Counted from the stretch's first letter, positions 23,753 to 33,979 are shown. The stretch: 64,000 nt of DNA from Burkholderiales bacterium RIFCSPHIGHO2_01_FULL_63_240 (GCA_001770725.1 MERU01000001.1:248001-312000), one strand, 5' to 3'. The notes: generated by a model not told the origin, from the letters alone. Translations and numbers: made by a program.

Positions 23753-23847
23753 GCCCATCCGCCCCCATGTTCGCCCCCGTGTCCGGATGTTCCTAGAATG
23801 TCCGGGTGCCTCCTGCCTGACGCCCGCCCACTCCAGACTGCCCGCCC

Positions 23848-25143
23848 ATGGTCCCTCACCTCATCACCGCGCTGACCGGCCCCATCAACGAACTGGAGCA
23901 GCGCATGCTCGAGTCCATGCCGGCGATCGAGCGCTGGTTCCGGCTGGAATGGATGGAGCACACGCCGCCCTTCTACACCTCGGTGGACCTGCGCAACGCG
24001 GGCTTCAAGCTCGCACCGGTGGACACCAACCTGTTCCCGGGTGGCTTCAACAACCTGACCAACGAGATGCTGCCGCTGGCGGTGCAGGCCTCGATGGCGG
24101 CCATCGAGAAGATCTGCCCGGAGGCCAAGAACCTCCTGCTGATCCCCGAGAAGCACACCCGCAACACCTTCTACCTGCAGAACGTGGCGCGCCTGGTGCA
24201 GATCTTCACGCTCACGGGCCTGAACGTGCGCTTGGGCACGCTGGATGAATCCATCACCGAGCCGACCGACATCACCTTGCCCGACGGGAGCACCCTCACG
24301 CTGGAGCCGCTGGAGCGCAGCAAGCGCCGCCTGGGCCTCAAGCACTTCGACCCCTGCACCATCCTGCTCAACAACGACCTCTCGGCCGGCATCCCCGACG
24401 TGCTGCGAGACCTCCACGAGCAGTACCTGCTGCCGCCGCTGCACGCCGGCTGGGCCGTGCGCCGCAAGAGCCAGCACTTCAAGTACTACGAAGAGGCGGC
24501 CAAGAAGTTCTCCAAGCTGCTGGGCATGGACCCCTGGCTGATCAACCCGATGCACGCCGAGTGCGACGAGGTGAACTTCCAGGAAGGCACCGGCCAGGAG
24601 TGCCTGCAATCGCAGGTCGACACCCTGCTGGGCAAGGTCCGCCGCAAGTACAAGGAATACGGCATCAACGAGAAGCCCTTCGTCGTGGTCAAGGCCGACA
24701 ACGGCACCTACGGCATGGGCATCATGACCGTGCGCGACGCCAAGGAGCTCGACGAGCTCAGCCGCCGCACGCGCAACAAGATGTCGGTGGTCAAGGACGG
24801 CCAGGCCGTCAGCCAGGTGATCATCCAGGAGGGCGTGCCCACCTACGAACGCATGAACGACGCCGTGGCCGAGCCCGTGGTCTACATGATCGACCGCTAT
24901 GTGGTGGGCGGTTTCTATCGGGTGCACGCCGAGCGCGGCATCGACGAAAACCTCAACGCGCCGGGCTCCAGCTTCGTGCCGCTGGCCTTCGCCGAGCCCA
25001 CCCAATTGCCCCGCCCGGGGGTCAAACCGGGGGTGAGCGCGCCCAACCGGTTCTACATGTACGGCGTCATCGCCCGCCTGGCGATGTTGGCTGCAAGCTA
25101 CGAACTGGCCGCAACCGACCCGGATGCGGAGGTCTACGCCTGA
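23848..25143 (+). CDS. gshA: Glutamate--cysteine ligase, proteobacterial ATP-grasp-like type
   Basis: First step of glutathione synthesis: ATP-dependent joining of glutamate and cysteine. The 431-residue protein belongs to the GshA type first described in Acidithiobacillus ferrooxidans and common in betaproteobacteria, not the E. coli type. Recognisable stretches are [47 protein letters not shown] and VVGGFYRVH. It starts after the amtB terminator, with the start [11 protein letters not shown]. It is followed by kup, a BenE-like transporter and gshB on the same strand with no terminator, which suggests one operon. Confidence 0.92.
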   Translation: MVPHLITALTGPINELEQRMLESMPAIERWFRLEWMEHTPPFYTSVDLRNAGFKLAPVDTNLFPGGFNNLTNEMLPLAVQASMAAIEKICPEAKNLLLIPEKHTRNTFYLQNVARLVQIFTLTGLNVRLGTLDESITEPTDITLPDGSTLTLEPLERSKRRLGLKHFDPCTILLNNDLSAGIPDVLRDLHEQYLLPPLHAGWAVRRKSQHFKYYEEAAKKFSKLLGMDPWLINPMHAECDEVNFQEGTGQECLQSQVDTLLGKVRRKYKEYGINEKPFVVVKADNGTYGMGIMTVRDAKELDELSRRTRNKMSVVKDGQAVSQVIIQEGVPTYERMNDAVAEPVVYMIDRYVVGGFYRVHAERGIDENLNAPGSSFVPLAFAEPTQLPRPGVKPGVSAPNRFYMYGVIARLAMLAASYELAATDPDAEVYA

Positions 25144-25240
25144 CGATCACGCTGGATCAGGCGGCCCCCGCCCAGGGGAGTATCCGATCCGGTCCGATCC
25201 AGCGCAAAATGGCTGTTCCGCGGCAACACGCCCTTTTTCC

Positions 25241-27127
25241 GTGCAGCAACCTTCTCACGACCCGAGCCACAAGTCCTCGCTGGCCGCGCTGACCCTGGGG
25301 GCCCTGGGGGTCGTCTATGGCGACATCGGCACCAGCCCGCTCTATGCGTTCAAGGAGGTGTTTGCCCACGGGCACCTTCAGCCCACGCCCGAGAACATCC
25401 ACGGCATCCTGTCGCTGATGTTCTGGACACTGACGGTCATCGTCTCGCTCAAGTACGTCACCCTGATCCTGCGCGCCGACAACAATGGCGAAGGCGGGCT
25501 GGTGGCCATGCTGGCGCTGGCGTCCACCGCCGTGAAGGACCGCCCGCAGCTGCGCACGGTGCTGCTGGGGCTGGGCATCTTCGGCACGGCCATTTTCTTC
25601 GGTGACGGGGTCATCACCCCCGCGATCTCGGTGCTCTCTGCCGTCGAGGGCCTGGAGGTGGCTGCGCCCGGGCTGGAGCGCTACGTCATCCCGGTGACGC
25701 TGGTGGTGCTCACGGCGCTGTTCGCCATCCAGAAGCACGGCACAGGCGGCATCGGCAAGTTCTTCGGGCCGATCACGGTGGTGTGGTTCTTCGTGCTGGC
25801 CGTGCTGGGCCTCAAGCACATCTTCGCCAACCCGGACATCCTGGTGGCGCTCAGCCCCCATCACGCGCTGGGCTTCATCTTCAACCACCCGGGCTTGGCC
25901 TTCATCTCGCTGGGTGCGGTCATCCTGTGCGCCACCGGGGCCGAAGCCCTGTACGCCGACATGGGCCACTTCGGCAAGCGCCCGATCCGCCTGGCCTGGT
26001 TCAGCCTGGTCATGCCCGCGCTGGTCATCAACTACTTCGGCCAGGGCGCCATGCTGCTGGCCCACCCGGAGAACATCGAGAACCCCTTCTACGAGATGGC
26101 GCCTCACTGGGCGCTGTACCCGCTCGTGGGCCTGGCCACCTGCGCCACCTTCATCGCCTCCCAGGCGTTGATTTCGGCGGCGTTTTCGGTCACCAAACAG
26201 GTCATCCAGCTGGGCTACCTGCCCCGCCTGCGCGTGCTGCACACCTCCGAGCGCGAAACCGGCCAGATCTACATCCCCTTCATCAACTGGGGGCTGTACG
26301 CCAGCATCGTGCTGGCGGTGGTGTTCTTCGGCTCGAGCAGCAAGCTGGCGGCGGCCTACGGCATCACGGTGGCGCTGGACATGCTGATCACCACCATCAT
26401 GACCTTCTTCGTGATCCGCTTTGCCTGGCACATGAGCCTGCCGCTGTGCATCGCAGCCACGGGGGTGTTCTTCTTCATCGACCTGATGTTCTTCGGCGCC
26501 AACGCCTTGAAGATCATCGACGGCGGCTGGTTCCCGCTGCTCATCGGCATGGTCATGTTCACGCTGATGACGACCTGGAAGGACGGCCGCGCGCTGTTGA
26601 GCGAGCGCCTGCGCTCGGATGCCATCGACCTGCACCCCTTCCTGGAGGCCGTGTTCTGCAGCCCGCCCTTGCGCGTCGAAGGCACGGCCGTGTTCCTCAA
26701 CGCCGATGCGGGCACCACGCCCAACGCCTTGCTGCACAACCTCAAGCACAACAAGGTGCTGCACCGCCAGAACCTGTTCGTGACCGTGCGCTCGCACGAG
26801 GTGCCCTGGATCGAATCGGCCCAGCGCATCGAGATCGAGGACCTGGGCAACGACTGCTGGCAGGTGATGCTGCACTTCGGCTTCAAGGACGAACCCGACG
26901 TGCCGCAGGCCCTCAAGCTGCTGAGCCAGCACGGCGTGCAGGTCGACGACATGGAGACCAGCTACTTCCTCTCGCGCGACATCGTGATCCCGACGATCGG
27001 GGGCGGCATGCTGCCCTGGCGCGAGAAGCTGTTCGCCGGCATGCACCGCAACGCTTCGGGCGTGGCCGACTTCCTGAGCCTGCCGACCAACCGCGTGGTC
27101 GAATTGGGCTCGAAGGTGGAGATCTGA
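25241..27127 (+). CDS. kup: KUP family potassium uptake protein
   Basis: A K+/H+ symporter of the KUP/HAK family, about 628 residues from a GTG at 25241, close to the usual 620-630. The family opening [18 protein letters not shown] follows about 20 residues after the start. About twelve hydrophobic helices run to near residue 440, then a cytoplasmic C-terminal domain that starts after the [10 protein letters not shown] segment. The open frame extends back to 25124 but there is no ATG near the conserved start and the upstream part overlaps gshA, so the GTG is chosen with only moderate certainty. It ends 10 bp before the BenE-like gene. Confidence 0.9.
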   Translation: MQQPSHDPSHKSSLAALTLGALGVVYGDIGTSPLYAFKEVFAHGHLQPTPENIHGILSLMFWTLTVIVSLKYVTLILRADNNGEGGLVAMLALASTAVKDRPQLRTVLLGLGIFGTAIFFGDGVITPAISVLSAVEGLEVAAPGLERYVIPVTLVVLTALFAIQKHGTGGIGKFFGPITVVWFFVLAVLGLKHIFANPDILVALSPHHALGFIFNHPGLAFISLGAVILCATGAEALYADMGHFGKRPIRLAWFSLVMPALVINYFGQGAMLLAHPENIENPFYEMAPHWALYPLVGLATCATFIASQALISAAFSVTKQVIQLGYLPRLRVLHTSERETGQIYIPFINWGLYASIVLAVVFFGSSSKLAAAYGITVALDMLITTIMTFFVIRFAWHMSLPLCIAATGVFFFIDLMFFGANALKIIDGGWFPLLIGMVMFTLMTTWKDGRALLSERLRSDAIDLHPFLEAVFCSPPLRVEGTAVFLNADAGTTPNALLHNLKHNKVLHRQNLFVTVRSHEVPWIESAQRIEIEDLGNDCWQVMLHFGFKDEPDVPQALKLLSQHGVQVDDMETSYFLSRDIVIPTIGGGMLPWREKLFAGMHRNASGVADFLSLPTNRVVELGSKVEI

Positions 27128-27137
27128 CCTGAAGCGC

Positions 27138-28337
27138 GTGTTCGGCATCGGCGACGTCGGCCGGGACAGCTCGCTGTCGTCGGTGTCGGCGGGCTTCGTG
27201 GCCACGCTGGTGGGTTTCACGAGCACGATCGCGCTGATCTTCCACGCGGCGCGGTCGCTCGGCGCCACGCCGGAACAGGTCACGTCCTGGGTGCTGGCGC
27301 TGGGCATCGGCATGGGCCTGTCGACCATCGGCCTGTCGCTGTGGACGCGCATCCCGGTGCTGATCACCTGGTCGACGCCGGGCGCCGCCGTGATCGCCAG
27401 CGCCGCCACGGGCGTGAGCCTGGCCGAGGCGGTGGGGGCTTTTCTGGTGTGCGGCGTGCTGATGTGGGCCAGCGGCGCCACCGGCTGGTTCGAGCGCATC
27501 ATGAACCGCATCCCGCTGGCGCTGGCCTCCAGCCTGCTGGCGGGCATCCTGGCCAAGTTCGCGCTGCTGTCGTTCGCCGCGGCCACGCCCCATCCACTGC
27601 TCATCATCTCGATGCTGATGATCTACCTGGTCGGCAAGCGCCTGTGGCCGCGCTACGCCGTGCTGGGCGTGCTGATCGGCGGCACGGCGGTGGCGGCATC
27701 GCAAGGCCTGCTGGACACGCGGCAAATGAGCCTGCAGTTCGCCACCCCGGTGTGGGTGACGCCGGCGTGGTCATGGCAGGCGGTGCTGGGCATGGGCCTG
27801 CCGCTGTTCATCGTGACCATGGCCTCGCAGGCCGTGCCGGGCGTGTCGGCCATCCGGGTGTCGGGTTACCAGCCGCCGGTCTCGCCCTTGATGAGCTGGT
27901 CGGGCATCACCACGGTGCTGCTGGCGCCCTTCGGCGGCTACGCCTTCAACCTGGCGGCCATCACGGCGGCCATCGTGCTGAACCCGCACGCCCACGCACA
28001 AGCGGACAAGCGCTACACGGCAGCAGTGTGGGCCGGCCTGTTCTACATCTTGATGGGCCTGCTCGGTGGCGCCGTGGCGGGCCTGCTGGCGGCGTTCCCG
28101 CCGGCGCTGATCATGGGCGTGGCGGGCCTGGCCCTGCTGGGCACCATCGCCAACGGCCTGGCCACCTCGCTGGCCGACCCTCGCACGCGCGAAGCCGCCA
28201 TCGTCACCTTCCTGGTCACGCTCTCGGGCGTGGTGCTGCTGGGCGTGGGCTCGGCCTTCTGGGGCCTGGTGGCCGGTGGGGTCACCCTGTTCGTGGAACA
28301 CTACCGAACCCGACCGCCTGCCGAAGACACCCCATGA
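27138..28337 (+). CDS. BenE family transporter (benzoate/H+ symporter-like)
   Basis: A 399-residue, 11-12 helix membrane protein of the BenE family. Family features include PVLITWSTPGAA in the first half, QAVPGVSAIRVSGYQPPVS in the middle, and the late FGGYAFNLAAITAAI segment. The start codon is GTG. BenE members are annotated as benzoate transporters, but no aromatic degradation genes are nearby, so the substrate here is open. It lies 10 bp after kup and overlaps gshB as ATGA, so the three are translationally linked. Confidence 0.85.
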   Translation: MFGIGDVGRDSSLSSVSAGFVATLVGFTSTIALIFHAARSLGATPEQVTSWVLALGIGMGLSTIGLSLWTRIPVLITWSTPGAAVIASAATGVSLAEAVGAFLVCGVLMWASGATGWFERIMNRIPLALASSLLAGILAKFALLSFAAATPHPLLIISMLMIYLVGKRLWPRYAVLGVLIGGTAVAASQGLLDTRQMSLQFATPVWVTPAWSWQAVLGMGLPLFIVTMASQAVPGVSAIRVSGYQPPVSPLMSWSGITTVLLAPFGGYAFNLAAITAAIVLNPHAHAQADKRYTAAVWAGLFYILMGLLGGAVAGLLAAFPPALIMGVAGLALLGTIANGLATSLADPRTREAAIVTFLVTLSGVVLLGVGSAFWGLVAGGVTLFVEHYRTRPPAEDTP

Positions 28338-29284
28338 AACTCCTGTTCGTCGCCGACCCGCTCGACACCTTCAAGACCCACAAGGACAGCACCTTCGCAA
28401 TGATGCGCGAAGCCGCCTCGCGCGGTCATGAGCTGTGGGCGTGCGAGCCACAGCAACTGGTGTGGCAGCGCGGCGGTGTGGTGACGGCGCGCGCCCAGCG
28501 CATCACCCTGACCGGCGACGCGCACGACTGGTACGACGAGGTCGAAGCCGCCGATCTGCCCCTGTGCCGCACCGACGCGGTGCTGATGCGCAAGGACCCG
28601 CCCTTCGACGCCGAGTACATCTACACCACCCACCTGCTGACCCAGGCCGAGCGCGAGGGCGCACGCGTCTTCAACAGCCCGGCGGCCCTGCGCGCCCACC
28701 CCGAAAAGCTCGCCATCCTGGAGTTCCCGCAGCACATCGCGCCCACCCTGGTCACGCGCGACATGGCCGCCGTGCGCGCGTTCCACGCCGAGCACCGCGA
28801 CGTCATCCTCAAGCCGCTGGACGGCATGGGTGGCATGGGCATCTTCCGCGTGAAGGACGATGGGCTGAACCTGGGCTCCATCGCCGAGACGCTGACGCAC
28901 GACGGCACGCAGACCATCATGGTGCAGGGCTTCCTGCCGGCCATCAGCGAAGGCGACAAGCGCGTGCTGCTGATCGACGGCGTGCCGGTGCCCTTCGCGC
29001 TGGCGCGCATCCCGCAGGGCGGCGAGGTGCGAGGCAACCTGGCGGCCGGCGGCAAGGGCGTGGCCCAGCCGCTGAGCGATGCCGACCGGGCGATCGCCGA
29101 GCACCTGGGGCCCATCCTGGCGGCGCGCGGCTTGCTGCTGGTGGGGCTGGACATCATCGGAGACCGCCTCACCGAGATCAACGTGACCAGCCCGACCTGC
29201 TTCCAGGAAATCACCGATCAGACCGGCTTCAACGTGGCGCAGCGATTCGTGGATGCGCTGGAGGGCAAGCTGACGGGCAAGTGA
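28334..29284 (+). CDS. gshB: Glutathione synthetase
   Basis: Second step of glutathione synthesis, joining gamma-glutamylcysteine and glycine. The 316-residue ATP-grasp enzyme begins MKLLFVADPLDTFKTHKDST, contains RKDPPFDAEYIYTTHLL and VILKPLDGMGGMGIFRV, and ends with LDIIGDRLTEINVTSPTC. Its length equals that of E. coli GshB. Its ATG overlaps the stop of the BenE-like gene; the open frame runs further upstream only as a shadow of that gene. In many Burkholderiales gshA and gshB are adjacent; here two transporters lie between them. Confidence 0.96.
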   Translation: MKLLFVADPLDTFKTHKDSTFAMMREAASRGHELWACEPQQLVWQRGGVVTARAQRITLTGDAHDWYDEVEAADLPLCRTDAVLMRKDPPFDAEYIYTTHLLTQAEREGARVFNSPAALRAHPEKLAILEFPQHIAPTLVTRDMAAVRAFHAEHRDVILKPLDGMGGMGIFRVKDDGLNLGSIAETLTHDGTQTIMVQGFLPAISEGDKRVLLIDGVPVPFALARIPQGGEVRGNLAAGGKGVAQPLSDADRAIAEHLGPILAARGLLLVGLDIIGDRLTEINVTSPTCFQEITDQTGFNVAQRFVDALEGKLTGK

Positions 29285-29322
29285 CGAATCAGCTCACCAC
29301 GCACCCAGCAGAAAAGCCAGTG

Positions 29323-30891
29323 TCACCAGTTCTCGTCAACCGCACCCTTGTCTTGGAGGACCGGTCGAGGCCCTGCCGTGGCCTCGGATATGGGTGCTCG
29401 AATCGCAGACTTGGGCGCAGCTTCTTTGGATGGGGATGCTCCCCCCTTGCCCACTGACTCAGGCGTGGTCGACACCTGCTTTCGCAGCTCAATGCCACCC
29501 GGCTTGAAAGGCTGCCCCAGGCTGGGCGCTCCATCTTCAAATGTGCCGTGAGAAGTCTTGGTCGCCACACGATCAATGCGCACAACTCCGATCGGCACCT
29601 CATTGCGCCCCAACGAACGCCCAGTCTGAGGATCTTTCAACTCATCACCCAACATGACTGCCTGCCAACGCTGCCCTTCTTTAAGCGACTCTCCACCTTG
29701 GCTCAGCACAACTTGATCGCCAGTCAGGGTCACGACAGACACTGGGAAAATTTCCGCCACAATGGCGCCACCTATTTGGCTCGACAGCGATTCGAGCATT
29801 TGGCTCACCATGCTTTTCCCATCCACAACGCTCGGCATGGTGCTGGGATCAGCATCAGCCAATTTGTGTTCAAAGCTGTCAGACATCACCACCTCGCCAG
29901 TCGCCGCGTTCAGCAGGCGCAAGGTGATGCGTCCGCGTCCAGAATACGAGACCAGCTCCCGATTCGACATGCGCAGCTTTTGCACATGGCGGGGGTACTC
30001 AAACTGCTCAATGGTTGGAACCAGAATCAGGTCGGCAGCCAGCCGCTGCCCCAGCTTCGCAGCATCTTGAACGCGAACGTTGCCGCCGTTGATGTGATCG
30101 ATCTCAGCCTGCATTTCTGACCCGAATTCGCGATCCAGCACGATGAATCGCTTGGTCTGAGTCAGGATGTCCGACAGTCGCCCGCGAACGGCTTGTGCAA
30201 CCTCGTCGGCAGACACCGCAGCATCGCCGACAGGGTAATTGCCCGTCAGCGTACGCGGAAGCGCCACGACGATCTTGGGCCGCCCCTGCTCATCCGGAGC
30301 TCGGTACTGCGCCACATCAACCTTGACGCGCACCTTCCAATAGCTCCGCATCTTTTTGTATTTGGCATCTGCTTCATAGGTGCTCGCCCCACGATTGACC
30401 TCCGCTCCGGTCAACCCAGCACCCGAATAACTGTAGCCACCGTCCGAGGCACGTACGCGCGCAGTCGCTTCCTCATCCAGTTTGTCAATTTCTTCCTGCG
30501 AAAGGACTTCAAAGCCCGCCACAGCCCCTTGACTGGCAGCGATGAGCTTTTGTGCGAAAGCCTCCGCGCGAGCAGAGCCGACGCCCTGCCCATCGACGGA
30601 CAGATCCAACCCCGCTCGCACACTTTGCATTTGGCTTGCAACGCGCACGCCATTCACCTGGGAGACGGCCATTTGCAAGGCGGCGAGCACCGCCAGCTCC
30701 TGTGTGCTTCCCACGGCTTCAACCTCGCGGCTCACCTTGGTGATGCCTCCGAAATCAGGCTGTCCACCAACGGAGACAGGGGCCGCCACAGACGCATCGC
30801 TCGCTGCGGCCGCCACAGCATCATCCTTCTTGCCGCAAGCGATCAGAAGACACACCGACAGCGCCACGACGCAAAGTCCAAGCTTTCGCAT
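29323..30891 (-). CDS. FlgT/CsgG-like three-domain outer-membrane lipoprotein
   Basis: A 522-residue lipoprotein: signal MRKLGLCVVALSVCLLIAC with a lipobox ending at Cys19. Three regions resemble flagellar FlgT. An N-terminal helix-strand domain includes LAVLAALQMAVSQVNGVRV. A middle TolB/CsgG-like domain is marked by RLSDILTQTKRFIVLDRE and LGQRLAADLILVPTIEQF. A C-terminal SH3-like domain is marked by QVVLSQGGESLKEGQRW and DPQTGRSLGRNEVPIGVVRI. It is the last gene of a four-gene minus-strand operon and has a strong GGGAGGA ribosome site. No flagellar or curli genes are nearby. Probable location is the inner leaflet of the outer membrane; the role is unknown. Confidence 0.75.
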   Translation of the reverse strand: MRKLGLCVVALSVCLLIACGKKDDAVAAAASDASVAAPVSVGGQPDFGGITKVSREVEAVGSTQELAVLAALQMAVSQVNGVRVASQMQSVRAGLDLSVDGQGVGSARAEAFAQKLIAASQGAVAGFEVLSQEEIDKLDEEATARVRASDGGYSYSGAGLTGAEVNRGASTYEADAKYKKMRSYWKVRVKVDVAQYRAPDEQGRPKIVVALPRTLTGNYPVGDAAVSADEVAQAVRGRLSDILTQTKRFIVLDREFGSEMQAEIDHINGGNVRVQDAAKLGQRLAADLILVPTIEQFEYPRHVQKLRMSNRELVSYSGRGRITLRLLNAATGEVVMSDSFEHKLADADPSTMPSVVDGKSMVSQMLESLSSQIGGAIVAEIFPVSVVTLTGDQVVLSQGGESLKEGQRWQAVMLGDELKDPQTGRSLGRNEVPIGVVRIDRVATKTSHGTFEDGAPSLGQPFKPGGIELRKQVSTTPESVGKGGASPSKEAAPKSAIRAPISEATAGPRPVLQDKGAVDENW

Positions 30892-30913
30892 TCAATCCTC
30901 CCAAATCATCCGT

Positions 30914-31531
30914 TTACAGCAAGCTGGTCGCATCCTTCGGGATTTCCACGCCGTTGTTCTTGCCGAACTCAACAGCGTTTTTCAGCACATCGGTCAAGTT
31001 TGTGACGCTGGTCGGCAGGTTCTTTGCCACATAAATGCCTGACTGGAGCTTGCCCATCTGAAGCGGAGAAACACCCGACAGGCTCGAAGAAAAGCCCTGC
31101 GCGTCCTTGCCCAGCGACATGTATTTCTTCACCCCCATGGCCAGCGAGAGCAGCCCCTTGGCATACGTCACCTTGGCCTCCCCATCTTTCAGCGCTGCAC
31201 CACTCTTGAGTGCGGTCGAGATGGCTGCGGCGTCAGCGCTGATGGCTTTGTCATTTGCCTCCACACTCTTCAGAGAAAGCGCGTCCGATGTGGCCGCTGC
31301 ATCCACAGCCTGAGCCTTGATGCCCAGCGCCGCAGCCAGGTGACCGTTGGCGGTCAGCACGTCCTTGCCCGCTGCAACGTAGTTACGAACCAGCGAATCC
31401 TGCTGAGTCCCAACATCTGCGCCAGCATTACCTGCGGGCTTGCTGCCACCCAACAAACCACCCAATTGCGCCATGCTCACAGCAGGTGCCGCCAAGGCGA
31501 TCACAGCGACAACAGTCCAAATCTTCTTCAT
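30914..31531 (-). CDS. Uncharacterised exported helical protein
   Basis: I do not recognise this 205-residue protein. It has a clean signal peptide (MKKIWTVVAVIALAAPAVSMA, cleaved before QLGG), then a Gly-rich stretch LGGLLGG. The rest is Ala/Lys/Asp-rich and predicted largely helical, followed by a C-terminal segment NLPTSVTNLTDVLKNAVEFG. No cysteines are visible in the mature part. The ribosome site AGGG is well placed. It sits 22 bp upstream of the FlgT/CsgG-like lipoprotein gene and 58 bp downstream of a FlgT-like gene, so it is very likely an accessory periplasmic component of the same system. Confidence 0.7.
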   Translation of the reverse strand: MKKIWTVVAVIALAAPAVSMAQLGGLLGGSKPAGNAGADVGTQQDSLVRNYVAAGKDVLTANGHLAAALGIKAQAVDAAATSDALSLKSVEANDKAISADAAAISTALKSGAALKDGEAKVTYAKGLLSLAMGVKKYMSLGKDAQGFSSSLSGVSPLQMGKLQSGIYVAKNLPTSVTNLTDVLKNAVEFGKNNGVEIPKDATSLL

Positions 31532-31589
31532 GATGTTTCCCTATCGTGGTTGCAAAAAAACCGCTCACTGCGGCACGTGAAACAAGAAA

Positions 31590-32774
31590 TCAACGGATGC
31601 CCATCGTTGTCATGCGGCTCGACAATTCCTGCGATGCGCTGCTGGCAGCAGACTTCAACGCATTGCCCCGTGCAACGCCTTCATTCGGACCGACACCGGA
31701 GTACGTCACAGGCCCCACAGCCGCTTTCGTGCGAGGAATGGCCTTGGTCACGTCCCAGACCTTGGCGTTGACGGTCACGTCCACGCGCATCAATCCTGTT
31801 TGTGGGTCTTTCGATGCCAGGCCGACGTCCAAGGTGCCCAGCGCCACATACGGCACGCCGTTGTCCTTCATGCTCGAAGCAATGGCCCGCAACGTTTTGG
31901 ACTGCAAGTCGTTGCCCGACTTGTAGTCAGCCTCAACATCCGCAACTTTGAATTTCTCAGACTCGACCATCGCAGCCTCCACCACGTCGTAGCCCGCTTG
32001 CGAGAACGCAGAAACGAAAACCTGATTCAAGTTCGCGCTCGGCAGCAAACGCCAGGTTGCCTCGCTCGCCTTGCGCGTCGTGCTGCCACCCGTTTCGGAC
32101 GTCACGACCGCCTTCTGGGAGGCTTCAAGGCTGGCGCTTTCGTCTTGTTGCTGCGATCTGGAACCATGGGTATCCACCTGCGCACGCTTGACGGACTCGC
32201 CTTCACTGGTTTTTTCTTTCAAGGAACTTATTTCTTGCCGCCTTGCTTGGGTGGACACCTGGGCAGATTCCTCAGATTTTTTGTAGACACGGTCGTCATA
32301 GCTTTTCTCGCTCGCCATCTGCCTAGACACGAAGACAAAACTCAGCATCGACTTTTCCGTCTCCGCCGCCCGACCCACAGCGGAATTTGCCTGCACAGCA
32401 TTGCGCAAATTGGCCACATTCAAAGAAACGCGAACGACAACGGTGTATTTCAGATCATTTTTATCGTCTTCCTCAGCGATCACCGTTGAGTCAAGGATGT
32501 ATCGCCCTTGGTTTTCCAAAACCTTGCTGCGAATGGCATCAAAGCTCGAAGACTCCGCCTGACCTGCCTCAGCGTAATACGCCTCAACCGCCTTGAGCAT
32601 GGCTTCTTGCTGCGCAATTTGCTTGGCTTTTGGCGGCGCCTCTTTTTTATCAAATACGCCCAGGTATTCCTTGTAATTCAACACATGCTGACCACGCGCC
32701 TGTTGAATTTGTGCACCAGCTTGCACACAAGCAAAAGAAACAAAAAACGCAACAAAATATTTAATTACTTGCAT
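31590..32774 (-). CDS. Exported protein with FlgT-N-like and FlgT/TolB-like domains
   Basis: A 394-residue protein with a signal peptide (KYFVAFFVSFACVQAGA, cleaved before QIQ). Residues about 30-135 look like a FlgT N-terminal domain: AMLKAVEAYYAEAG, NQGRYILDSTVIAEED, then KYTVVVRVSLNVANL. A polar, Ser/Glu/Lys-rich middle part (about 150-225) is probably flexible. The C-terminal half (LLPSANLNQVFVSAFSQAGY, LRAIASSMKDNGVPYVALG, DPQTGLMRVDVTVNAKVWD) resembles the TolB/FlgT middle domain. It overlaps the preceding gene by 10 bp. Assignments are by eye. Confidence 0.72.
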   Translation of the reverse strand: MQVIKYFVAFFVSFACVQAGAQIQQARGQHVLNYKEYLGVFDKKEAPPKAKQIAQQEAMLKAVEAYYAEAGQAESSSFDAIRSKVLENQGRYILDSTVIAEEDDKNDLKYTVVVRVSLNVANLRNAVQANSAVGRAAETEKSMLSFVFVSRQMASEKSYDDRVYKKSEESAQVSTQARRQEISSLKEKTSEGESVKRAQVDTHGSRSQQQDESASLEASQKAVVTSETGGSTTRKASEATWRLLPSANLNQVFVSAFSQAGYDVVEAAMVESEKFKVADVEADYKSGNDLQSKTLRAIASSMKDNGVPYVALGTLDVGLASKDPQTGLMRVDVTVNAKVWDVTKAIPRTKAAVGPVTYSGVGPNEGVARGNALKSAASSASQELSSRMTTMGIR

Positions 32775-33979
32775 TTGTTTATGATCCCTCTGGCCGTCAA
32801 AGCCTGCTGCTCCGCATCTTTAGCTGATGCGGCACCTTTGAACCACTTTTCATCGCCATGCCCACCCATGACAAGCGCCAATTTTGTGAACAACCCATTG
32901 ATGGCATCGTAGAAGTGCGGGAAATCATCGACATGTTTCTGGCTTGCGGGCACGACACGAGTCTCTCCATTCTTGATGGCTGTGTTCAGCCCTTTTTTCA
33001 AGGCATCCTCCATTCGCACCTGGGCATACGCCCCATAGACGAAACTGGTGGCGCCTCCAGGCACTTCGCTGAACTTGATCTTCTTAAGTCCAGTCAACTC
33101 CACATTGATTTCATAGTCAGGCACTGGAAGCTTCAAATCCCACACGGCACCGTCAGAAACGCGCATGGACATCACCCCTCCCACTGCGTAGCCCTTTGCG
33201 TACGGCACTACAGGCACTTCGGCTCGCGTGGATATCGCCTCGCTGACAATGTCAGCCAACCACATTTCGGCCGCACCAGATTCAGACTTGATATAAGGCG
33301 GCAGAAAATCCAGCACATCAGGGGAAATTTGCGCCGAAGTTACCTGCAAAAAACGCGGCACATAACTGGGTATCGAAGCCTTGGCGACACTGTCTACAAA
33401 TCTTGCTAACACACCCGGCTTTTCCGCAACCCCTTCATAGACCAGCCTCACACCCCCCCGAATTTCATCTTCGCTCGGAGCATGATCCAGCGCATCGACA
33501 TAGGCGAAGCTCAGCGGATACGCGCGAACCACATTCATCGATTTGAAATCGAAGAACATGGCCTGCGCCCGGATCAGAACCAGTAATTTATGCAACTGCC
33601 CGAATTGCTCGATCACCACCGTTTCAGAGCCAACTACCAAAGCCACAGCTAAGGCCTGATCCCGCCCCTTTAGCTCCTGTATCTGATCCACGATCCTCAA
33701 GCTGGTTGGGTTAGCGCTCTTCAACGCCTGGGACAACTTCTGAAAAATAGGAGTACCAGACTCTTCGAGTGATCGAACGTAACGATGAGAATACGGGAAT
33801 CGGGCATTCATGCCAGATTCGGTCCCAGCATATGCAAAACCAGCAAAAGCCACATCGACAGGTTGTTGAGCCCATGCAGCGCTGAAATAAAACCCGCTCA
33901 GCAAACAAGCTGCAAAAAAGCGGCCCATCCGTCGAGCGAAAAAAAATGCGGTTTGCCGGGCCGATGATGCTGGCACCAT
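32765..33979 (-). CDS. Uncharacterised exported protein, first gene of the FlgT/CsgG-like operon
   Basis: A 404-residue exported protein I do not recognise. The start at 33979 (MVPASSARQTAFFF) was chosen because it has an AGGGAGA ribosome site at 5-6 bp; a GTG/ATG further upstream (33997) lacks one, and Met at 33928 is an alternative. A hydrophobic signal, MGRFFAACLLSGFYFSAAWA, ends before QQPVDVAFAGFAYAG. The mature part is mixed alpha/beta, with VALVVGSETVVIEQF, LLVLIRAQAMFFDF and GGATSFVYGAYAQVRMEDALKK-type segments. It overlaps the next gene by 10 bp, so the operon is translationally coupled. Its base composition is visibly lower in GC than flanking housekeeping genes. Confidence 0.7.
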   Translation of the reverse strand: MVPASSARQTAFFFARRMGRFFAACLLSGFYFSAAWAQQPVDVAFAGFAYAGTESGMNARFPYSHRYVRSLEESGTPIFQKLSQALKSANPTSLRIVDQIQELKGRDQALAVALVVGSETVVIEQFGQLHKLLVLIRAQAMFFDFKSMNVVRAYPLSFAYVDALDHAPSEDEIRGGVRLVYEGVAEKPGVLARFVDSVAKASIPSYVPRFLQVTSAQISPDVLDFLPPYIKSESGAAEMWLADIVSEAISTRAEVPVVPYAKGYAVGGVMSMRVSDGAVWDLKLPVPDYEINVELTGLKKIKFSEVPGGATSFVYGAYAQVRMEDALKKGLNTAIKNGETRVVPASQKHVDDFPHFYDAINGLFTKLALVMGGHGDEKWFKGAASAKDAEQQALTARGIINKCK

